From positions 1-64,000 of the forward strand of contig NZ_VMSG01000013.1 of assembly GCF_007713465.1 (NCBI RefSeq): DNA of 64,000 nt. The letters are read 5' to 3'. The stretch is from Pseudomonas sp. H3(2019) (GTDB lineage: Bacteria > Pseudomonadota > Gammaproteobacteria > Pseudomonadales > Pseudomonadaceae). Below are positions 48,296-56,452 of the stretch, piece after piece; the stretch's first letter is position 1; every line of letters begins with the position of its first letter. The notes beneath the pieces were generated by a model. It was not told the origin of the DNA and searched no databases. It saw only the letters and a list, made by a program, of their open reading frames with translations. The translations under genes and the position numbers were made by a program.

Positions 48296-48931
48296 ATGGT
48301 CCAAGTATCAGGTCTGCTTATTCTCGGGTTTGGCGGTCATGCTCGTAGTGTGGCGGATGTGGCGTTGGCGTCGGGATTTAAAACTCTTTGTTTCATAGAT
48401 AGTAATGCTCGCCCAAACGAATGTTTGGGTGAATTTCCAGTGAAAACAGATTGGCACGGTGCGCTCCCTGAAGGTTGGGTGGTTATGCCTGGAGCGGGTG
48501 ACAACAATAAACGTCAAGATCAATGTGACTGGATCATTGAGCGTGGCTGGCCTCTGGCCACGCTTATCTCTCCGGCCGCGACGATAGGTTTTGGTGCTAC
48601 GGTTGGTCTCGGAACCCTAGTAGCGCATCATGCTCATATTGGCCCTATGGCCTCTGTTGGGAGAGGTTGTATTGTAAATACAGGAGCCATTATTGAGCAT
48701 GAATGCGTCGTAGATGACTTTACTCATGTTTCTATAAAAGCAGCTGTGGCGGGAAGATCCCGTATCGGACGTCTTTGCTTCATTGGCGCTGGCTCGACTG
48801 TTATTGACGGTATTCGTCTCTCCGATGGTGTCACGTTGGGAGCAGGCGCCTGCGCACATCGTGATCTGGAAGAGCCGGGAGTTTATGTTGGCGTGCCGGC
48901 GAAAAAAGTGATAGGGAAAATACAGAATTGA
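48296..48931 (+). CDS. PglD/PerB-like sugar N-acetyltransferase
   Basis: A 211-residue acetyltransferase of the NeuD/PglD group. The N-terminal nucleotide-sugar-binding half begins LLILGFGGHARSVADVALASG. The C-terminal left-handed beta-helix (about residues 95-205) shows hexapeptide repeats and the catalytic-type histidines His135 in GAIIEHECVVDDF and His144. In perosamine loci the equivalent enzyme (PerB) transfers acetyl from acetyl-CoA to the 4-amino group of GDP-perosamine. UDP-linked substrates cannot be excluded. The ATG at 48296 follows GGAGG. Its stop overlaps the next start. Confidence 0.85.
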   Translation: MVQVSGLLILGFGGHARSVADVALASGFKTLCFIDSNARPNECLGEFPVKTDWHGALPEGWVVMPGAGDNNKRQDQCDWIIERGWPLATLISPAATIGFGATVGLGTLVAHHAHIGPMASVGRGCIVNTGAIIEHECVVDDFTHVSIKAAVAGRSRIGRLCFIGAGSTVIDGIRLSDGVTLGAGACAHRDLEEPGVYVGVPAKKVIGKIQN

Positions 48932-50037
48932 AAGTTCTCCATTTCTTTAAAACCTATTATCCGCAAACCATGGGGGGGGTTGAACAAGTCATCTTTCAGC
49001 TTGCGGAAGGGGGAAGAGAACATGGGATTACTGCGCAAGTACTTTCTCTGAGCGCACAAGGGGCTGCACGTAACGTAAAGGTTGGTGAGCACTTGGCTCA
49101 CACGTCAAAGCTAGACCTGCATTTAGCCTCCACTGGCTTTTCGTTGTCAGCCTTTAAGGACTTTTCCGAGTTGGCCAGGGAGGCCGACATCATCAACTAT
49201 CATTTTCCATGGCCGTTCATGGATGTAGTTCATTTTGTGTCGCGTGTACGTAAGCCCACGGTTGTTAGTTATCACTCGGATATTGTTAAGCAAAAGACGC
49301 TGTTGAAGTTGTATCAGCCGTTGATGCACGGCTTTTTGGGCAGCGTAGATCGTATTGTTGCGTCATCTCCAAAGTATGTAGAGAGTAGCCCGACGCTCCA
49401 AAGGTTTAAGGACAAAGTCACGGTTATTCCTATTGGCTTGGATCGGAATACTTATCCGCCTGTTTCATCGGAAAAGTTGAGCTATTGGAAAGAGAAATTA
49501 CCCCCGCGCTTTTTTCTTTTTATTGGCGCTCTACGCTACTATAAGGGATTGGATTATCTACTTGAGGCGGCTCGTACGGCTCGGTTTCCGATCGTTATTT
49601 TGGGGCAGGGACCGATGGAGGCCGAGCTGAAGGCTAAGGCCAGAAAATTGGGTCTTTCCAATATATATTTTCTTGGCGGCTTGCCCGACGATGATAAAAT
49701 TGCATTGTTAATGCTGTGCTATGGCCTGGTGTTTCCCTCTCATCTTCGTTCTGAAGCATTTGGTATTTCACTTCTTGAAGCTGCCATGTTTGGTAAGCCC
49801 CTTATTTCCTGCGAGATCGGCACAGGCACGACTTACATAAATATTGCCGGTGAGACAGGACTGGTCGTTCCCCCCAGCGATTCAGGTGCACTGGCGCAGG
49901 CAATGATCAGGTTATGGGAAAATCCTGAAGAGAGTAGTGCAATGGGGCACCGGGCCGCATTGCGTTTCGAACAGGTATTTACAGCAGAACGAATGGTTGA
50001 CTCTTACGCAGAGGTTTATCGTTCTTTGTTGAGGTGA
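48928..50037 (+). CDS. WbpZ-like family 4 glycosyltransferase
   Basis: A 369-residue GT4 enzyme whose start MKVLHFFKTYYPQTMGGVEQ and the segments HLASTGFSLSAFKDFSELAREADI, YHFPWPFMD and SYHSDIVKQKTLLKLYQPLMHGFL follow WbpZ/WbpY of the P. aeruginosa common polysaccharide antigen as I recall it. The catalytic E-x7-E is in RSEAFGISLLEAAMFGKP. The start is TTG at 48928, overlapping the previous stop (TTGA); no better codon lies nearby. It probably adds the first 6-deoxy-sugar to the lipid carrier or links the chain to the primer. Confidence 0.88.
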   Translation: MKVLHFFKTYYPQTMGGVEQVIFQLAEGGREHGITAQVLSLSAQGAARNVKVGEHLAHTSKLDLHLASTGFSLSAFKDFSELAREADIINYHFPWPFMDVVHFVSRVRKPTVVSYHSDIVKQKTLLKLYQPLMHGFLGSVDRIVASSPKYVESSPTLQRFKDKVTVIPIGLDRNTYPPVSSEKLSYWKEKLPPRFFLFIGALRYYKGLDYLLEAARTARFPIVILGQGPMEAELKAKARKLGLSNIYFLGGLPDDDKIALLMLCYGLVFPSHLRSEAFGISLLEAAMFGKPLISCEIGTGTTYINIAGETGLVVPPSDSGALAQAMIRLWENPEESSAMGHRAALRFEQVFTAERMVDSYAEVYRSLLR

Positions 50038-50136
50038 ATCGAAAGCGGCTCTGAATGCGGTAGGTGTTTTGAGCCTTTTGTTTAACTATCAGCGCTGTTT
50101 GCGTTGCTTCTCATCTACACACCCTCGAGTTTCAAG

Positions 50137-51108
50137 ATGATCCCCAAGTCTATTCTAGTTACTGGTGGTTCCGGCTTTTTAGGAAAAGCTATTGTTCAGC
50201 GTCTTGCATTGATGGAGGCATTCTATCTCGTAGTGCCTCTCAGAGCGCTCAGCAAGGATCTGCCCGAGGGGGTGAAAACCATAAAAATTTCCGATATTGA
50301 TGGTCAAACCAACTGGAAAAAGATACTCGATAACGTAGACATTGTGGTGCACGCTGCCGCCAGGGTTCATGTGATGCGCGAGCAGGCTCCTGATGCCCTT
50401 GCTGCGTTTCGTAAAGTGAATGTCGAGGGTACTTTGAATCTCGCTCGACAGGCCGCCGACGCCGGAGTCAAACGCTTCATCTTCATCAGTTCTATCAAGG
50501 TAAACGGAGAAGGTACGTTGACGGGGGAGCCTTACACTGCAGATGATGTTCCGGCTCCCAAGGATCCATATGGCATCTCCAAGCTTGAGGCGGAGCAGGG
50601 TTTGAGAGCTCTTGCGACAGCTACCGGTATGGAGACAGTGGTTATTCGTCCCGTCCTTGTCTATGGCCCCGGCGTAAAAGCTAATTTTCTGAGTATGATG
50701 CGCTGGCTTTATAGAGGTATACCGTTGCCTTTTGGTGTTGTTCGGAATCGTCGTAGTCTGATCTTCCTGGATAATCTTGTAGATTTCGTAGTGACCTGCC
50801 TCGATCATCCAGCCGCAGCCAACCAAACATTTCTGGCGAGCGACGGTGACGATGTTTCTACTTCTGAGCTGTTGCGTAAGCTTGCCAGGTGTCTGGGGAA
50901 ATCGGCCCGTCTAATGCCCGTGCCCGTTTGGTTAATGAGCGCAGTGGCAACTATGCTGAGCAAGCAGGCCCTTGCTCAACGTCTTTTCGGGTCCTTGCAG
51001 GTTGATATCAGCAAAAATCAACAGCTACTGGGCTGGACTCCGCCAGTCAGTCTTGATGATGCCCTGAACCTGACGGCTCAACACTTTCTGGATGCTCGAA
51101 GATCATGA
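50137..51108 (+). CDS. wbpV: UDP-4-keto-6-deoxy-HexNAc reductase, WbpV-like SDR
   Basis: A 323-residue extended SDR. The NAD(P) motif is VTGGSGFLGKAI, followed by VVHAAARVHVMRE; the active site has ISSIKVNGEGT and YGISKLEAEQ; RPVLVYGPGVKANFLSMMRWL is typical of WbpV/WbpK-type proteins. These reduce the WbpM product, giving UDP-QuiNAc (WbpV) or UDP-FucNAc (WbpK). The two cannot be told apart reliably by eye. The ATG at 50137 is used; a TTG at 50104 is also open. It ends in a four-base overlap with wbpL. GC content returns to the genome norm here. Confidence 0.85.
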   Translation: MIPKSILVTGGSGFLGKAIVQRLALMEAFYLVVPLRALSKDLPEGVKTIKISDIDGQTNWKKILDNVDIVVHAAARVHVMREQAPDALAAFRKVNVEGTLNLARQAADAGVKRFIFISSIKVNGEGTLTGEPYTADDVPAPKDPYGISKLEAEQGLRALATATGMETVVIRPVLVYGPGVKANFLSMMRWLYRGIPLPFGVVRNRRSLIFLDNLVDFVVTCLDHPAAANQTFLASDGDDVSTSELLRKLARCLGKSARLMPVPVWLMSAVATMLSKQALAQRLFGSLQVDISKNQQLLGWTPPVSLDDALNLTAQHFLDARRS

Positions 51109-52133
51109 GTTACGGGTGGTTCATTCCGGTCATTGCCGGCGTCTCGTTTTTGCTGACAGCGGCATTGCGTAAATATGCGTTGTCCCGAAGCCTGATGGAC
51201 ATTCCCAATGCCCGAAGCTCTCACTCGGTTCCCACGCCACGTGGTGGTGGTGTGGCGATCGTTCTGGGGGTTCTGTTGGCGCTGGGACTTTTGTTTTTTG
51301 CCGGGATCATTTCTTCGTCGGATTTCCTGGCGATTGCCGGTGCTGGAGCTGCGATCGCGGTTATCGGCTTCATGGATGACCATGGGCACATTGCAGCCCG
51401 CTGGCGCTTGTTAGGGCACTTTGGTGCAGCAGGGTGGTTGCTGTTCTGGCTCGGCGGCTTGCCTGCTGTCGAATTGGGTGGCATCTCGCTCAACCTGGGA
51501 TGGCTGGGGCATGTTCTGGCACTGTTTTATCTGGTGTGGTTGCTTAATCTCTACAACTTCATGGACGGTATTGATGGTATCGCCAGCCTTGAGGCTATCT
51601 GTGTTTGCCTCGGTGCCTGTCTTATCTACTGGATGGCGGGACTTGAGAGTCTAATTTGGGCTCCATTGTTATTGGCCATTGCGGTCGCTGGCTTTCTTTA
51701 CTGGAACTTCCCCCCTGCGCGGATTTTCATGGGCGATGCCGGCAGCGGGTTTCTCGGCATCGTGCTGGGCGGGTTTTCTCTACAAGCTGCGTGGGTTAGT
51801 GCACCGATGCTTTGGGCGTGGCTGATTTTGCTTGGGGTGTTTATCGTCGATGCGACATTCACGCTGTTTCGCCGATTGCTCAGGGGGGACAAGGTCTACG
51901 AAGCGCATCGCAGTCATGCTTATCAGTTTGCCTCTCGCCATTTTGGCAGGCATCTGCCCGTTACCCTTGCTGTTGGCCTGATCAATCTATTCTGGTTGTT
52001 GCCCATTGCCGTGTGTGTGACACGCTATGGTCTGGACGGTGCCTTGGGGGTGATTCTGGCTTACGCACCCTTGCTTGTGCTGGCGGTCAAGTTTCGCGCC
52101 GGAGATCTGGAAGTCCCGGCGGTGAAGAACTAA
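51105..52133 (+). CDS. wbpL: WbpL-type undecaprenyl-phosphate sugar-1-phosphate transferase
   Basis: A 342-residue polytopic inner-membrane enzyme of the WecA/MraY family. It has about ten helices, SLMDIPNARSSHSVPTPRGGGVAI, the catalytic FMDD segment, NLYNFMDGIDGIASLEA and FMGDAGSGFLG. It starts O-antigen synthesis by moving QuiNAc-1-P, FucNAc-1-P or GlcNAc-1-P to undecaprenyl phosphate. In P. aeruginosa WbpL primes both the heteropolymer and the ABC-exported common antigen, so it fits a primer role for the perosamine chain here. It overlaps wbpV by four bases. Confidence 0.93.
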   Translation: MSYGWFIPVIAGVSFLLTAALRKYALSRSLMDIPNARSSHSVPTPRGGGVAIVLGVLLALGLLFFAGIISSSDFLAIAGAGAAIAVIGFMDDHGHIAARWRLLGHFGAAGWLLFWLGGLPAVELGGISLNLGWLGHVLALFYLVWLLNLYNFMDGIDGIASLEAICVCLGACLIYWMAGLESLIWAPLLLAIAVAGFLYWNFPPARIFMGDAGSGFLGIVLGGFSLQAAWVSAPMLWAWLILLGVFIVDATFTLFRRLLRGDKVYEAHRSHAYQFASRHFGRHLPVTLAVGLINLFWLLPIAVCVTRYGLDGALGVILAYAPLLVLAVKFRAGDLEVPAVKN

Positions 52134-52242
52134 GCGACAATTACTCTGTCATTTAGGTTTAAAGTGATCGCGAAGCGTCTTTGAGGTTTCACTTTGGGGA
52201 TTGGGTAGTTGAAGGGAGAGAACTGAGGTGTTTGAAGGGTTT

Positions 52243-54237
52243 ATGGATAAAATCAGAGCATATCTGGTAGGGCTCCCCCGGCGCCAAAAAAGGTTGATAC
52301 AGGTTGCCACAGACACCGTTCTGGTCTGGGTCGCCTTGTGGTTGGCTTTTATCGTGCGTCTGGGCATCGACGATATGTACAACCCTTTCAAGGTCCACTT
52401 CTGGCTTTTTGCTTGCGCACCAGTGATCGCCATCCCTCTCTTTATCCGCTTCGGCATGTACCGTGCAGTCATGCGCTATTTTGGCAACGAAGCCCTCATT
52501 GCTATCGTCAAGGCTGTCAGTCTGTCATCGCTGATTCTGGCAGTGGTTGTCTATTGGTACAGTAATCACCAAACCGTGGTGCCGCGCTCTATCATCTTTA
52601 ACTACTGGTGGCTCAGCTTGGTCATCATCGGAGGCCTACGCCTGTGCATGCGCCAGTATTTCATGGGGGACTGGTTCACTGCTGCTCAGCACGTACCGTT
52701 CACCAATCGTGATGACGGCTTGACCAAAGTTGCTATCTACGGTGCAGGTGTCGCGGGCAATCAGCTTGTCGCTGCGCTTCGCATGGGGCGGGTGATGCGG
52801 CCTGTGGCCTTCATCGATGACGATGCGAGTATCGCGGATCGCTCTATTTCAGGCCTGCAGGTCTACAAGCCCAAGCATATTCAGCAGATGATCGATGTCA
52901 CCGGCGCGCAGGAAATTCTTCTGGCGCTGCCGTCATCCACGCGAGCACGACGTAGGGAAATTCTGAATCTTCTGGAAGGCTTCCCGCTTCACATACGTAG
53001 CGTTCCGAATTTCACTGACCTGGCCAGTGGTCGGGTGAAGGTCGAGGATATTCAGGAAGTCGACATTGCCGACTTGCTGGGGCGTGACTCGGTACCGGCT
53101 CAGCCTGATTTGCTGGAGCGTTGTATCAAGCGCAAAACGGTCATGGTGACCGGTGCGGGCGGTTCTATCGGCGCGGAGCTTTGTCGACAAATTTTTTCTC
53201 TTGGTCCTACGACGCTAATCCTGTTTGAGCACAGCGAGTTCAATCTTTACAGCATTCTTTCCGAGTTGGAGAAACGAGCCAGTCGTGAATCCCTGTCTGT
53301 TCGTCTGCTGCCTATCCTCGGTTCTATCCGGCATCAGGACAAGCTCCTGGATGTGATGAAAACCTGGAAGGTGGACACGGTTTACCACGCGGCGGCCTAC
53401 AAGCATGTGCCGATGGTCGAGCACAATATCGCCGAAGGCGTGTTGAACAATGCGATGGGTACGCTCAATACCGCACAAGCCGCCTTGCAATCAGGTGTTG
53501 CCAACTTTGTGCTGATCTCCACCGACAAAGCCGTGCGTCCGACCAATGTGATGGGCAGTACCAAGCGTTTGGCCGAAATGACGCTGCAGGCACTCAGTCG
53601 CGAGATTGCGCCGGTATTGCTGGGTGACAAGGCCAATGTATCGCGCGTCAACAAGACCCGCTTCACGATGGTGCGCTTTGGTAATGTGCTGGGCTCCTCC
53701 GGTTCGGTGATCCCGTTGTTCCATAGCCAGATCAAGTCGGGTGGACCATTGACCGTCACTCACCCGAAGATCACGCGTTACTTCATGACCATTCCCGAAG
53801 CAGCACAACTGGTGATTCAGGCCGGCTCGATGGGGCAGGGTGGTGACGTGTTCGTACTGGACATGGGTGAGCCGGTGAAGATTGTCGAACTGGCGGAAAA
53901 AATGATTCACCTGTCCGGTTTGAGTGTGCGCTCGGACAGGAATCCTCAAGGCGACATCGCCATCGAATTTACGGGCCTGCGCCCTGGCGAGAAGCTTTAC
54001 GAAGAGTTATTGATCGGCGATAACGTCGCGGCGACTCAGCACCCAATGATCATGAGTGCCAATGAAGATCATCTGCCTTGGGACGTGCTCAAGACGCGGC
54101 TGACCGAGCTACTCGGAGCTGTTGAGCGGGATGACTACTCACGGGTTCGTCAGTTGTTACGCGAAACTGTCAGTGGCTACACCCCCGACGGCGATATCGT
54201 CGACTGGATCTACCAGCAACGCCGCCTCGAGCCCTGA
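52243..54237 (+). CDS. wbpM: UDP-GlcNAc 4,6-dehydratase WbpM
   Basis: A 664-residue membrane-bound dehydratase. Four N-terminal helices are followed by a Rossmann domain (YGAGVAGNQLVAAL) and the catalytic SDR domain from about residue 295 (GAGGSIGAELCRQI at 304). The catalytic triad has Met437 in MGSTK where other SDRs have Tyr, as in P. aeruginosa WbpM. It makes UDP-4-keto-6-deoxy-GlcNAc for WbpV. The ATG at 52243 gives MDKIRAYLVGLPRR, like known WbpM starts; a GTG at 52228 with a good GGGAG site is a real alternative. It closes the O-antigen locus. Confidence 0.94.
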   Translation: MDKIRAYLVGLPRRQKRLIQVATDTVLVWVALWLAFIVRLGIDDMYNPFKVHFWLFACAPVIAIPLFIRFGMYRAVMRYFGNEALIAIVKAVSLSSLILAVVVYWYSNHQTVVPRSIIFNYWWLSLVIIGGLRLCMRQYFMGDWFTAAQHVPFTNRDDGLTKVAIYGAGVAGNQLVAALRMGRVMRPVAFIDDDASIADRSISGLQVYKPKHIQQMIDVTGAQEILLALPSSTRARRREILNLLEGFPLHIRSVPNFTDLASGRVKVEDIQEVDIADLLGRDSVPAQPDLLERCIKRKTVMVTGAGGSIGAELCRQIFSLGPTTLILFEHSEFNLYSILSELEKRASRESLSVRLLPILGSIRHQDKLLDVMKTWKVDTVYHAAAYKHVPMVEHNIAEGVLNNAMGTLNTAQAALQSGVANFVLISTDKAVRPTNVMGSTKRLAEMTLQALSREIAPVLLGDKANVSRVNKTRFTMVRFGNVLGSSGSVIPLFHSQIKSGGPLTVTHPKITRYFMTIPEAAQLVIQAGSMGQGGDVFVLDMGEPVKIVELAEKMIHLSGLSVRSDRNPQGDIAIEFTGLRPGEKLYEELLIGDNVAATQHPMIMSANEDHLPWDVLKTRLTELLGAVERDDYSRVRQLLRETVSGYTPDGDIVDWIYQQRRLEP

Positions 54238-54299
54238 TTGTTACACACCCTGTAACCGATACATTTTTGACAGGCTCACAGCATGACCTAGGTTTGGGA

Positions 54300-54330
54300 G
54301 GCAGCTTCGGAAAAGCTGCTTCTTACTTAT
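54300..54330 (+). terminator. Hairpin after wbpM
   Basis: GCAGCTT at 54301-54307 pairs with AAGCTGC at 54313-54319, followed by TTCTTACTT. It may end the O-antigen transcript; the T-run is interrupted. Confidence 0.5.
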
Positions 54331-54351
54331 CGATGTCATGGAGCGTCACTT

Positions 54352-54687
54352 ATGCGTACAGGCTATTTCTACTCTCTGGTTTTTGCCCTGCTGACCAGCG
54401 CCTCTATTGCTGCTGTTGCAGCGCCGGCGGTCAAAGTCGAGGCCGTAACCGCGCCATTGGAAGTGCAGATTGCACCCTCCGGGGAAGTTGCAAAAGTCGA
54501 TCTCAATGCCGCGGATGCAACCACACTGCAGCGGGAACTCACCGGGGTAGGTGAGGCCAAGGCCAAGGCGATTGTTGCGTATCGTGAGAGTAATGGGCCG
54601 TTTGCGTCAGTGGATGAGTTGTTGGAGGTCAAGGGCATCGGCAAGGCGATTCTGGACAAGAACCGCGACAAGCTTGGGGTGAACTGA
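54352..54687 (+). CDS. ComEA-like helix-hairpin-helix protein
   Basis: A 111-residue protein with a Sec signal peptide (MRTGYFYSLVFALLTSASIAAVA, cut near residue 24) and a C-terminal double helix-hairpin-helix: DLNAADATTLQRELTGVGEAKAKAI and then FASVDELLEVKGIGKAILDKNRDKL. These bind DNA non-specifically; ComEA proteins take up DNA into the periplasm in competent bacteria. No other competence gene is nearby. A gene of this type sits behind wbpM in P. aeruginosa too, so the position is conserved. Two terminators follow. Confidence 0.92.
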   Translation: MRTGYFYSLVFALLTSASIAAVAAPAVKVEAVTAPLEVQIAPSGEVAKVDLNAADATTLQRELTGVGEAKAKAIVAYRESNGPFASVDELLEVKGIGKAILDKNRDKLGVN

Positions 54688-54707
54688 TTCGTAGAAGCTA
54701 GTGCCAG

Positions 54708-54733
54708 AGGCCGGTCGTTGACCGGCCTTTTTT
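54708..54733 (+). terminator. Rho-independent terminator after the comEA-like gene
   Basis: AGGCCGGTC at 54708-54716 pairs perfectly with GACCGGCCT at 54720-54728 around a three-base loop, and a run of T follows. Confidence 0.93.
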
Positions 54734-54759
54734 GTTTCCGAGGTTCGGTTCCTCCAGAG

Positions 54760-54783
54760 AGGCGGAGCAATTCCGCCTTTTGT
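54760..54783 (+). terminator. Second terminator-like hairpin
   Basis: AGGCGGA at 54760-54766 pairs with TCCGCCT at 54772-54778 around a five-base loop, followed by TTTG. It backs up the terminator 27 bases upstream. Confidence 0.6.
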
Positions 54784-54802
54784 CTGGATAGAAAAATTAC
54801 GG

Positions 54803-54834
54803 CTGTCATATTTTTTATGGATTATGCCTATAAT
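54803..54834 (+). promoter_or_regulatory. Candidate sigma70 promoter of the SDR gene
   Basis: A perfect TATAAT lies at 54829-54834, 74 bases before the ATG at 54908. The -35 match (CTGTCA near 54803) is weak and its spacing of 20 is long, so only the -10 is convincing. Confidence 0.4.
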
Positions 54835-54907
54835 AAAACCATCGCCCATACAGGTTCCCCGAATCTGGGCATTCAACATCCTTGAGCCATCTCCCAGGAG
54901 CGTAGCT

Positions 54908-55702
54908 ATGAATTCCATTCAGTCCAAAGGTATTGCTCTGATCACCGGCGCTTCATCCGGTATTGGTGCGATCTATGCTGAGCGGTTGGCGGCGCGTGGT
55001 TTTGACTTGTTGTTGGTGGCTCGCGATGAGCAACGTCTCCAGACCGCCGCAATAAGGTTGCGGGCCGAGCATGGCGTGCAGATCGAGGTATTGAAGGCGG
55101 ACCTCACGCTCAAGGCTGATTTATTGGCTGTCGAGCAGCGTCTGCGCAGTGATTCCGGCATCAGTCTGCTACTGAACAACGCGGGTATCGCCGCGGATGG
55201 CTCTCTGGCCAGTGCGAACACGGATCAGCTAGAGCGGATGATTCAGCTCAATGTGGTGGCGGTGACACGTTTGGCGGCTGCGGCAGCCGCGAACTTTTCG
55301 GCGGTCGGGCGTGGTTCGATCATCAATCTGGCGTCGGTGGTAGCGCTGATTCCCGAGCGTTTCAATGCGACTTATAGTGCGACCAAAGCTTACGTGCTGA
55401 GCCTCACTCAGTCGCTGAATGCTGAACTGAGTGGTTCGGGCGTGCAGGTTCAGGCGGTGTTGCCAGGAGTGACACGCACCGAAATCTGGGAGCGTTCAGG
55501 GATTGATGCCAGCGCTATCCCGGCAGAAATGGTGATGGAAGCAGGGGAGATGGTCGATGCGGCATTGTCCGGATTCGATCAGGGTGAGTTGATCACTATT
55601 CCTTCGCTACCCGATGCCGCAGACTGGAATGCTTTTGTTACCGCACGCCACGCGCTAGGGCCGAACCTGTCGAAGAGTGCTGCGGCTTCGCGCTACCGGT
55701 AG
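54908..55702 (+). CDS. SDR family NAD(P)-dependent oxidoreductase
   Basis: A 264-residue classical SDR. TGASSGIG near residue 14 binds the cofactor, NNAGIA follows, and the active site is YSATK with Ser in INLASVVALIPERF. The C-terminal PGVTRTEIWERSG segment is seen in DltE/YqjQ-like SDRs; no substrate can be named. The ATG at 54908 follows AGGAGCG; an in-frame codon at 54824 sits within the promoter. It stands alone, 81 bases from the GntR gene. Confidence 0.9.
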   Translation: MNSIQSKGIALITGASSGIGAIYAERLAARGFDLLLVARDEQRLQTAAIRLRAEHGVQIEVLKADLTLKADLLAVEQRLRSDSGISLLLNNAGIAADGSLASANTDQLERMIQLNVVAVTRLAAAAAANFSAVGRGSIINLASVVALIPERFNATYSATKAYVLSLTQSLNAELSGSGVQVQAVLPGVTRTEIWERSGIDASAIPAEMVMEAGEMVDAALSGFDQGELITIPSLPDAADWNAFVTARHALGPNLSKSAAASRYR

Positions 55703-55754
55703 AGGTGTTCTTCACCTGGTAACTGGCACGAATAGTGATTACTCATTGGCTGAT

Positions 55755-55769
55755 GATTGTTGAACAATC
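55755..55769. promoter_or_regulatory. Palindromic operator candidate for the GntR regulator
   Basis: GATTGTT-G-AACAATC is a perfect 7-1-7 palindrome ending 14 bases before the ATG at 55784. Its core GT-NNN-AC matches the general operator form of FCD/FadR-type GntR proteins, so it probably mediates autoregulation. Confidence 0.6.
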
Positions 55770-55783
55770 CTGAGGCGATGAGT

Positions 55784-56437
55784 ATGAGTAGCGGACTGTC
55801 CCTGGCTGACCACATCACACTGGAGTTGCGCGCCGACATCATTGGTGGTCGTTTGCTGCCGGGCCGGGCGTTGGTTGAGGGCGATCTGGTGATTGCCTAC
55901 AACGCCTCGCGCAATACCATCCGCGAAGCGCTGCACCGCTTGGGGCAGGAAGGCCTGACCTTTTATGTCCGAAATAAAGGCGTGATGGTTCGTCAGCTCG
56001 GCGCCGATCAGGTGCGCGACCTGTTTCAGGTCCGACGCACGCTGGAGTTACAGGCCATCAGCGCCAGCCGACCGCTGCGCGAATATCAATCCGATCACAT
56101 GATCGAAGCCATTGAAGCCGCGCAGCTGGCCCGCGAGCGTGAAGACTGGCGGGCTGTCGGTACCCACAGCCTGCGTTTTCATCAACACATTGTCGGTTTG
56201 TTACGCAGCCCGCTGTTCGATGAGTTCTTTACCAATGTCGTTGCGCAACTGCGCCTGGTGTTCAGTGCGGCGCCTGACGAGTCTCGCTTCCAGACGCCCT
56301 GGCTTGAGCGTGATCGGCACATTCACGACTTGCTGGTCGAAGGCGACAAGTCTGGCGCTTACGACGCCTTGAGCGACTATCTCGACGATTCCGAACAGCA
56401 ATTGCTTGAGTTGTTCAACCATCCTTCCTGTCATTGA
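55784..56437 (+). CDS. GntR family transcriptional regulator with FCD domain
   Basis: A 217-residue regulator. The winged helix is at about residues 5-70 (LRADIIGGRLLPGRALVEGDLVIAYNASRNTIREALHRLGQEGL) and the all-helical FCD effector domain covers the rest, with metal/ligand-type histidines in LRFHQHIVGLLRSP and HIHDLLVEGD. The ATG at 55784 has GAGG eight bases upstream; ATG 55778 is possible, and TTG 55757 would lie inside the palindrome. It precedes the DUF1989 gene by 15 bases and very likely controls it, and perhaps the permease. Confidence 0.9.
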   Translation: MSSGLSLADHITLELRADIIGGRLLPGRALVEGDLVIAYNASRNTIREALHRLGQEGLTFYVRNKGVMVRQLGADQVRDLFQVRRTLELQAISASRPLREYQSDHMIEAIEAAQLAREREDWRAVGTHSLRFHQHIVGLLRSPLFDEFFTNVVAQLRLVFSAAPDESRFQTPWLERDRHIHDLLVEGDKSGAYDALSDYLDDSEQQLLELFNHPSCH

Positions 56438-56452
56438 TCGAGGACTCATGCC

